Shown piece by piece: positions 58,708 to 64,000 of a stretch of 64,000 bases of DNA (positions within the stretch are counted from its first letter, which is position 1; every line of letters starts with the position of its first letter). This DNA comes from Bosea sp. AS-1 (GTDB lineage: Bacteria > Pseudomonadota > Alphaproteobacteria > Rhizobiales > Beijerinckiaceae). The translations under genes were made by a program, and so were the position numbers. Under the pieces are notes generated by a model. That model made no database searches. It saw only the letters and a program-made list of their open reading frames with translations, and was not told where the DNA came from. The DNA is taken from the NCBI RefSeq assembly GCF_002220095.1, contig NZ_CP022372.1, positions 5,472,256-5,536,255 of the forward strand. The letters run 5' to 3'.

Positions 58708-60261
58708 ATGGCGAGGACCCTGGCATTTGGCCCCTTCCGTCTCGATGCCGAAGCCGGAATCCTGTTCCGCGGCAGCGAGCCGGCTGCGCTTGGTCGACGC
58801 GCCGTCGCCTTGCTTACGCTGTTGCTGGGACGAGAAGGCTGCCCCATTCCCAAAGAGGCCCTGATCGAGGCGGCATGGCCAGCCCAGGCGATCGAGGACA
58901 GCAATTTGACGGTCCAGATCGCCGCGATCCGGCGCGCGCTCGAAGAGCACGACGGTGGCGGATGCTGGATCGAAACGCTGCCACGACGTGGCTATCGCTA
59001 TGTCGGGCCGGCTGTGACCATCTATGATCCCGATGTCGCGCCCCCCAGAGGCTCCATTCGACATCTCGCTCTGCCTGATAGGCCGTCCATCGCGGTTCTG
59101 CCGTTCGTCAACATGAGCGGCGACCCGGAGCAGGATTATGTCGCCGATGGAATGGTCAGCGATATCATTACCGGCCTCGCACGCATCAAATGGCTTTTCG
59201 TCATCGCGCAGAATTCTACCGCCATCTACAAGGCGCGCGCCGTCGACGTGAAGCAGGTCGGCCGCGAGCTCGGCGTGCGCTATGTGCTCGAAGGCAGCGT
59301 GCGGAAAGCCGGCGGCAGCCTGCGCATCAGTGCCCGCATGATCGATGCCTCAACCGGTACGCATGTCTGGGTCGAACGCTATGACCGCAGCTCCGACGAT
59401 GTCTTCGCGCTTCAGGATGAGATCGCGGTATCGGCTGTGGGCGCGATCGCGCCGAGCGTCCGGCGTGCCGAGATCGACAGGGTCAAGCGAAAGCGCCCTG
59501 ACAGCCTCGATGCCTATGATCTCGTGCTGAGAGCCCAGTCCGACGTGGATTCCGGCATGCCCGAGCAGGTGACCCGGGCGCTCACGCTGCTCGACCGGGC
59601 CATTCAACTCGATCCTGAATATGCACTGGCCCACGGCAATGCCGCGATGTGCCATCATTGCCTCTTCCTTCGCTCGGGCTTGCAGGAGGCCAATCGTGCA
59701 GCCTCGATCCGCCACGCCCGCTCCGCACTCATCCATGGCAAGGATGATGCGGCCGCACTGACCCTCGCGGGGTTTTCCATGGGCATGGATGGCCATGACC
59801 GTGACGCTGCCTTCACTGCCCTGGAAGCTGCGCTCGCCATCAGCGAGTCATCGGCGCTAACCTACATTCTCGGGAGCGTCATGTTCGGATGGGCCGGGGA
59901 GGCCGAGCGGGCCATCGCGTGGAGCGAGCGAGGCATGCGGCTCAGCCCGTTCGATCCATGGGCTTTCGCTGCTTTCGATGCGCAGGCGATGAGCCATCTG
60001 CTGCGCGGTCGGTATGGCGAAGCCTGCCATGCGGCGCATCGATCTGTTCAAGCCAATCCTGCGCACAGCATCACCTACGTGCAGTTGGCGGCTGCACTCG
60101 TTAAACTTGGGCGGCGCGAGGAGGCCAGGCGCGCAGCGGCACGGGTCCTCGAACTCCATCCGACATTCCGCTATGGTCGCCAGTTCGCAGGCGTGAACTG
60201 CGCTCCTGAGCTTGCGGAGGTGCTCGGCGGCGCGCTGCGGTCGGCGGGGCTGCCGGAATAG
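58708..60261 (+). CDS. Winged-helix regulator with adenylate-cyclase-type and TPR domains (CadC-like)
   Basis: 517 residues. The N-terminal OmpR/CadC-type winged helix (FGPFRLDAEAGILFRG to CWIETLPRRGYRYVG, residues 5-105) is followed by a TolB-like region (IAVLPFVNMSGDPEQDYVAD), often found in adenylate-cyclase-like regulators, and a C-terminal set of TPR-like repeats (RAIQLDPEYALAHGNAAMCH). No membrane helix is visible, unlike CadC. No receiver domain, so activity is probably set by ligand or protein contact. Divergent from the cupin gene across 127 bp. Confidence 0.88.
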   Translation: MARTLAFGPFRLDAEAGILFRGSEPAALGRRAVALLTLLLGREGCPIPKEALIEAAWPAQAIEDSNLTVQIAAIRRALEEHDGGGCWIETLPRRGYRYVGPAVTIYDPDVAPPRGSIRHLALPDRPSIAVLPFVNMSGDPEQDYVADGMVSDIITGLARIKWLFVIAQNSTAIYKARAVDVKQVGRELGVRYVLEGSVRKAGGSLRISARMIDASTGTHVWVERYDRSSDDVFALQDEIAVSAVGAIAPSVRRAEIDRVKRKRPDSLDAYDLVLRAQSDVDSGMPEQVTRALTLLDRAIQLDPEYALAHGNAAMCHHCLFLRSGLQEANRAASIRHARSALIHGKDDAAALTLAGFSMGMDGHDRDAAFTALEAALAISESSALTYILGSVMFGWAGEAERAIAWSERGMRLSPFDPWAFAAFDAQAMSHLLRGRYGEACHAAHRSVQANPAHSITYVQLAAALVKLGRREEARRAAARVLELHPTFRYGRQFAGVNCAPELAEVLGGALRSAGLPE

Positions 60262-60911
60262 TTCGTCAAAGACACCTGATGTCAGCCATGGGTCGAAAGC
60301 TGGCCTTACCGCAAACTTATCCCCGCCTTGGCGAACCATGCGTATCCTGGGGCCACCTCGTCCCCGAGGGGCAGCCATCCGGAGGTATGCCGTTGGCGGG
60401 GCGGGGTCGGCGCCTGCGGCTGGCCTTACGAGCCAGACTCGGGAGGCTTCGGGGCACCGCCCTGGGGGTACTACGGCCCCTGTGCGAGGAGCTCGCTGGA
60501 CGGGTTGGCGGAAGCGGCCCTGTCCGACACCGCGGTGTGGCGCACCCTTTGGGGCGTTGAGGCCGCAGGACGGCATGGCTGGCCCGCCCGCCCTTATAAG
60601 CGCGGCTCGGAGTCTGAAAATCGCCGATAAGCGGAGCGCCACGGGGCGTGCGGAAGGTGGCTCAATCCTTCCGCGCCGCATCCTGGCTCAATGGAAGCGG
60701 CCCGATACAACCTGCGCCTCGCGGCGCTCCGCTGCCCCTCGACCGAAACGCCCGCGCATCGGCGCGGGCGGCGAAGGCGCTTGCGCGGAGCGCCGGCCTG
60801 GCCGGCCCGGCTGAACGGTGGCGCGAATGCGCGGATGCGCGCAACCGCGCATGGACTTCCACCGGCGCCGCCCGCTAAAGCTGGCAGCACAGGATCATCC
60901 AGGAGGCCGTC
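60262..60911. other. 650-bp region without a recognisable gene, upstream of echA
   Basis: Short open frames on both strands show no family character or good ribosome sites. Two stable hairpins occur: GCGGAAGG/CCTTCCGC (60650-60674) and GCCCGCGC/GCGCGGGC (60750-60769). The segment near 60285-60306 (CAGCCATGGGTCGAAAGCTGG) resembles, from memory, a small dispersed repeat found in rhizobial genomes. The echA promoter must lie toward the right end. Confidence 0.5.
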
Positions 60912-61685
60912 ATGGCTTATGAGACCATTCTCGTCGAGACGAAGGGCAAGGTCGGGCTGATCACGCTCAACCGCCCGCAGGCGCTCAACGCCCTGAACGG
61001 CCAGCTCATCGGCGAGATCAACCAGGCGCTCGACGGCTTCGAGAAGGATGCCGGCATCGGCTGCGTCGTCCTCACCGGCTCGGAAAAGGCCTTCGCCGCC
61101 GGCGCCGACATCAAGGAAATGCAGAGCCGCACCTTCCCGGGCACCTATCTCGACGACAAGTTCGCGGATTGGGATCGTATCGGCCAGCGCCGCAAGCCGA
61201 TCATCGCGGCGGTTTCCGGCTTCGCGCTCGGCGGCGGCTGCGAGCTCGCCATGATGTGCGATTTCATCATCGCCGCGGACAATGCGAAATTCGGCCAGCC
61301 CGAGATCAATCTCGGCGTCATTCCCGGCGCAGGTGGCACGCAGCGCCTGACCAAGGCCATCGGCAAGGCCAAGGCGATGGACCTCGTCCTGACCGGCCGG
61401 ATGATGGGCGCCGAAGAGGCCGAGCGGTCGGGCCTCGTCGCCCGCGTCGTGCCGCTCGCCGATCTGCAGGCCGAGGCGCTGAAGGCGGCCGAGACGATCG
61501 CGACGAAGTCGCTGCCCTCCGTGCTGATGGCGAAGGAATCGGTCGAGCGCGCCTTCGAGGTGACGCTTCAGGAAGGCCTGCGCTTCGAGCGCCGTGTCTT
61601 CTCCTCGCTCTTCGCCACCGCCGACCAGAAGGAAGGCATGTCCGCCTTCGCCGAGAAGCGGAAGCCGGATTTCAAGAACGCCTGA
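60912..61685 (+). CDS. Enoyl-CoA hydratase
   Basis: 257 residues, crotonase fold. [32 protein letters not shown] (oxyanion loop), [17 protein letters not shown] and [20 protein letters not shown] with the catalytic glutamates match short-chain enoyl-CoA hydratase. It hydrates 2-enoyl-CoA in fatty-acid oxidation. The gene is commonly next to rpsT and dnaA in Rhizobiales. AGGAGG lies upstream of ATG 60912. Confidence 0.95.
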   Translation: MAYETILVETKGKVGLITLNRPQALNALNGQLIGEINQALDGFEKDAGIGCVVLTGSEKAFAAGADIKEMQSRTFPGTYLDDKFADWDRIGQRRKPIIAAVSGFALGGGCELAMMCDFIIAADNAKFGQPEINLGVIPGAGGTQRLTKAIGKAKAMDLVLTGRMMGAEEAERSGLVARVVPLADLQAEALKAAETIATKSLPSVLMAKESVERAFEVTLQEGLRFERRVFSSLFATADQKEGMSAFAEKRKPDFKNA

Positions 61686-61794
61686 GCCTGACGGCCATCG
61701 CTGGCCGCATGGCGGCGCAGAGCTTCGCCGCCTTGAAGAACGCTCCATCCTGCTGGCAGATTGCCTTCGTCTTCCGCCAGCAGGATTTGCCGTC

Positions 61795-62778
61795 ATGAAC
61801 GCCCAGACAGGCCCGAGCCTCCCGACCTATGCCGATGTCGAGGCGGCCGCCGAGCGGCTCAAGGGCATCGCCCATCACACGCCGGCGATGAGCTCGGCCA
61901 CCGCCAACCGGCGCACGGGCGCGAGCCTCGTCTTCAAGCCCGAGAATTTGCAGCGCATGGGCGCCTTCAAGTTCCGCGGCGGCTACAATGCCATCGCCTC
62001 GCTCTCCCCCGCGCAGAAGAAGGCGGGCGTCGTCACCTTCTCCTCCGGCAACCATGCCCAGGCCATCGCCTATGCAGGCCAGCTGCTCGGCGTGCCGACC
62101 ACGATCATCATGCCGAACGACGCGCCGGCCGCAAAGGTCGCGGCGACGGAAGGCTATGGCGGGCAGATCGTGCGCTACGACCGCTATACGGAAGACCGGC
62201 TCGTGATCGGCGACCGGCTCGCGGCCGAACGCGGCCTGACGGTCATCCCGCCCTATGACCACCCCCACGTCATCGCCGGCCAGGGCACCGCGACGAAGGA
62301 GCTGATCGAGGATGCCGGCCCCTTCGACATCCTGATCGTGCCGCTCGGCGGCGGCGGGCTGCTCGCCGGCGCCTGCCTGGCGGCGAAGGCGCTGAATCCC
62401 GCCTGCCGCATCTTCGGCGTCGAGCCGGAGGCCGGCAATGACGGGCAGCAATCGCTGCGCAAGGGCGAGATCGTGAAGATCGGCGTGCCCAAGACCATCG
62501 CGGACGGGGCGCAGACCGCCTTCCTCGGCCAGCTCACCTTCCCGATCATCCAGCGCGATGTCGAGGACATCGTCACGGTGAGAGACGCCGCGCTGGTCGA
62601 TGCGATGCGCTTCTTCGCCGAGCGCATGAAGCTCGTGGTCGAGCCGACCGGCTGCCTCGCCGCAGCCGCGGCCTTCAGCGGCGCCGTGCCGGTCGAGGGC
62701 CGGCGCGTCGGCGTCGTCCTGTCGGGCGGCAATGTCGATCTGGCGAGCTTCGCGCGCTTCATCGCGCCCGCAGCCTGA
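61795..62778 (+). CDS. PLP-dependent threonine/serine dehydratase
   Basis: 327 residues, fold-type II. The PLP lysine is in MGAFKFRGGYNAI, the substrate loop in SSGNHAQAIAYA, and the phosphate loop is GGGGLLAG. Without an ACT domain it matches the short dehydratase branch (serine racemase, threo-3-hydroxyaspartate ammonia-lyase, catabolic threonine deaminase); the substrate is not decided by sequence. It sits between echA and rpsT. Confidence 0.92.
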   Translation: MNAQTGPSLPTYADVEAAAERLKGIAHHTPAMSSATANRRTGASLVFKPENLQRMGAFKFRGGYNAIASLSPAQKKAGVVTFSSGNHAQAIAYAGQLLGVPTTIIMPNDAPAAKVAATEGYGGQIVRYDRYTEDRLVIGDRLAAERGLTVIPPYDHPHVIAGQGTATKELIEDAGPFDILIVPLGGGGLLAGACLAAKALNPACRIFGVEPEAGNDGQQSLRKGEIVKIGVPKTIADGAQTAFLGQLTFPIIQRDVEDIVTVRDAALVDAMRFFAERMKLVVEPTGCLAAAAAFSGAVPVEGRRVGVVLSGGNVDLASFARFIAPAA

Positions 62779-62959
62779 GCCCAATGGTGAGCCGCATGCG
62801 GATTCCGCGTTGACGGCGGCCGCACAAGCGACTATAGCCCCACCACTCGCGGCGGCCCGCGCAAGCTCGGCCGCCGCTCACGTGTTTCCAGCAAGGTAGC
62901 GGCCAGGACCACCGGCTCAACGCCAGGCGACGGGCCGTAATGAGGACGAGGACGTTTCG

Positions 62960-63226
62960 ATGGCCAATACGACGTCGGCCAAGAAGGCCACGCGGAAGAT
63001 CGCGCGGCGCACCGAGGTCAACAGGAACCGCCGCTCGCGCATGCGCACCTTCCTGCGCAAGGTCGAAGAGGCGATCGCCACGGGCGACAAGGCCGCCGCG
63101 GCCGAGGCCCTGAAGGCCGCCCAGCCCGAGATCATGCGCGCCGCGCAGAAGGGCGTGGTTCACAAGAACACCGCCTCGCGCAAGGTTTCGCGCCTCGCCC
63201 ATCGCATCGGCGCGCTGGCTTCCTGA
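62960..63226 (+). CDS. rpsT: 30S ribosomal protein S20
   Basis: 88 residues, very basic, three-helix pattern: [54 protein letters not shown]. It binds 16S rRNA early in assembly. An intrinsic terminator follows. dnaA often lies next in Rhizobiales but is not inside this window. Confidence 0.97.
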   Translation: MANTTSAKKATRKIARRTEVNRNRRSRMRTFLRKVEEAIATGDKAAAAEALKAAQPEIMRAAQKGVVHKNTASRKVSRLAHRIGALAS

Positions 63227-63257
63227 GCCGCCTTCCCAGATAGTATTACTCCTTTAG

Positions 63258-63285
63258 AAAGCCCGGCCTCGTGCCGGGCTTTTTT
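63258..63285 (+). terminator. Intrinsic terminator of rpsT
   Basis: AAAGCCCGGC / GCCGGGCTTT stem with loop CTCGT and a six-T tail, 32 bp after the stop. Confidence 0.92.
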
Positions 63286-63792
63286 GTTGGCTTCGAGGCC
63301 CCTGTTGCAGCCTCGCCACGCATCTTCGCCGAAGACGAAAATCGCTCTGGCAAGCCGATTCGGCAATCTTTCCACGGCTTTAGGGACTTGACTCTCGGGC
63401 GGCTTTCGGGGCGCGAAACCGAGCCTTTCGAGGGAGTCCATCGCGCATAGAAAATCATTATTTATCATCACCTTAGCAGGCAAAGGATTTTGCAGCGACG
63501 GAATCATGGCGACTCCACGGCGGCCATTCGCCCCGCGGAAAAAAAAGATTCGGCCGGCCCGGACGGGGCGGCTCTAAAGAAAAGATTAAGTTCCCCAACC
63601 AATTGCGGCTGCCATCCCCAATCCGATCCGGGGAGAGGAGGCCGCTGCCGCTCCGAAGCCGGCTGACTGGGGTGTTGCAGCCTTTCGAGGGCGCCCTGTA
63701 AGGTCCCTTCATCGCCTGGCGGACAGCAATGAACGCCGCGGCGAATTCCAGAGATTATCGGTGTTTGGGCTCGCGACCAAGGAGGTTGGAGA

Positions 63793-63861
63793 ATGTCGCT
63801 CTTTGTCTTCTGTTCCGAGATGAAGGGCAGCTCCAGCCAGCGGCGGGCCTTCCAAGCGTAA
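63793..63861 (+). CDS. 22-codon ORF with perfect Shine-Dalgarno site, candidate leader peptide
   Basis: AAGGAGGT (63779-63786) lies 6 bases before ATG 63793; the ORF ends TAA 63859-63861. The peptide starts MSLFVFCSEMKG and ends SSSQRRAFQA, with no recognisable family. Directly after the stop, CGACAG (63863-63868) can pair with CTGTCG (63887-63892), which is also part of the following terminator-like stem. This resembles an attenuation leader, but the controlled gene is outside the window. Confidence 0.5.
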   Translation: MSLFVFCSEMKGSSSQRRAFQA

Positions 63862-63885
63862 TCGACAGAACCGGGACCCGTTGAA

Positions 63886-63926
63886 CCTGTCGGGCGGAGG
63901 CGCCTGACGGGCAGGGATCCTTTTTT
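63886..63926 (+). terminator. Terminator-like hairpin after the 22-codon ORF
   Basis: An 11-bp stem (63886-63896 with 63901-63911, two G-U pairs) around loop GAGG, then six T at 63921-63926, 9 bases beyond the stem. The gap to the T-run is longer than usual, so termination may be partial. Confidence 0.45.
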
Positions 63927-64000
63927 GACCGGACAACAACGCCGGGACAGGCGGTCGCCGCTGCGACCGCCCTGCCGAAGGCGTGTTCATTTGAGAGCGA

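Larger units (their letters stand above)
63286..64000. other. Long non-coding or leader region at the right end
   Basis: About 0.7 kb without a long gene. It has an AT-rich stretch (63447-63482), a 22-codon ORF with a perfect Shine-Dalgarno site (63793-63861) and two hairpins (63886-63911; 63950-63971). If the order usual in related genomes holds, dnaA would start just beyond the window. No consensus DnaA boxes (TTATCCACA) were found. Confidence 0.5.

Noticed and set aside
60262..60911. SRP RNA, tmRNA or RNase P RNA in the gap
   Set aside because: None of their conserved core sequences could be found.
60594..61796. 400-codon open frame antisense to echA
   Set aside because: Composition is that of a reverse-complement shadow; echA on the plus strand is plainly the real gene.
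63286..64000. Replication origin with DnaA boxes
   Set aside because: An AT-rich stretch exists, but no TTATCCACA-type boxes or clusters were found; not claimed.

Overview
The window is one contiguous stretch of GC-rich chromosome from an alphaproteobacterium, most likely order Rhizobiales (Hyphomicrobiales). A Bosea-like or Methylobacterium-like genus is a guess from gene content; no 16S gene is present. The order-level signs are the mutM/ubiE/ubiB group, the echA-rpsT end, the FYDLN-aroA-cmk and trpA-accD-folC groups, an AccD without its zinc-ribbon cysteines, and a CpaA-F/Tad pilus locus. No intact mobile element, CRISPR array or rRNA operon was seen; one tRNA-Ala(GGC) is present.

Layout. 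1-4.2 kb: the end of a repeat protein, a PLP aminotransferase, cobyric acid synthase and a TetR regulator; near-identical palindromes lie upstream of the aminotransferase and at the regulator start. 4.3-8.3 kb: surface polysaccharide genes (membrane dehydratase, epimerase, lipid-linked sugar transferase). 8.4-9.2 kb: a secreted protein and a stand-alone Fis/FlbD-type DNA-binding protein. 9.2-18.0 kb, minus strand: a complete high-affinity potassium operon, reading small ORF, kdpF, kdpA, small ORF, kdpB, kdpC, kdpD, kdpE, PTS-IIA(Ntr) paralogue. 18-24 kb: VOC protein, MFS carrier, tRNA-Ala, FYDLN protein, aroA-cmk, DUF1194 protein. 24-35.6 kb: hrpB, trpA-accD-folC, a lipoprotein, an aldo/keto reductase, an L,D-transpeptidase, sugar genes (mutarotase, dgoK, a ribokinase-like gene) and a retroviral-type protease. 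35.6-47.7 kb: the Tad/Flp pilus locus. 47.8-53.9 kb: aminopeptidase, MarR, NlpC/P60, ubiB, ubiE, mutM. 54-60.3 kb: a block of unrelated genes (argC, YdeI-like, motAB, cupin, winged-helix regulator). 60.9-63.2 kb: echA, a serine/threonine dehydratase and rpsT, followed by a 0.77-kb leader-like region running to the window end.

How parts work together. In the kdp block, KdpFABC imports potassium, KdpD/KdpE sense limitation, and a dedicated EIIA(Ntr)-type protein is coupled to kdpE by a 4-bp overlap; EIIA(Ntr) is a known modulator of KdpD elsewhere. Two further membrane-peptide genes (26 and 58 codons) with good Shine-Dalgarno sites sit in the same operon, and an 11-bp tandem repeat lies where a KdpE site would be expected. 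In the Tad locus, CpaA processes Flp pilin, CpaF powers TadB/TadC, CpaC/CpaD form the outer-membrane pore, and TadE-like minor pilins, a secretin-N protein and TadD lie on the opposite strand.

The strongest candidates for undescribed biology are (i) the kdp operon with its extra membrane peptides and linked EIIA(Ntr), (ii) an argC leader encoding an arginine-rich peptide followed by an intrinsic terminator and a complementary antiterminator segment, (iii) a 22-codon ORF with a perfect Shine-Dalgarno site and mutually exclusive hairpins near the right end, and (iv) the paired TetR operators. All functional statements are read from sequence and family knowledge; no searches were run.
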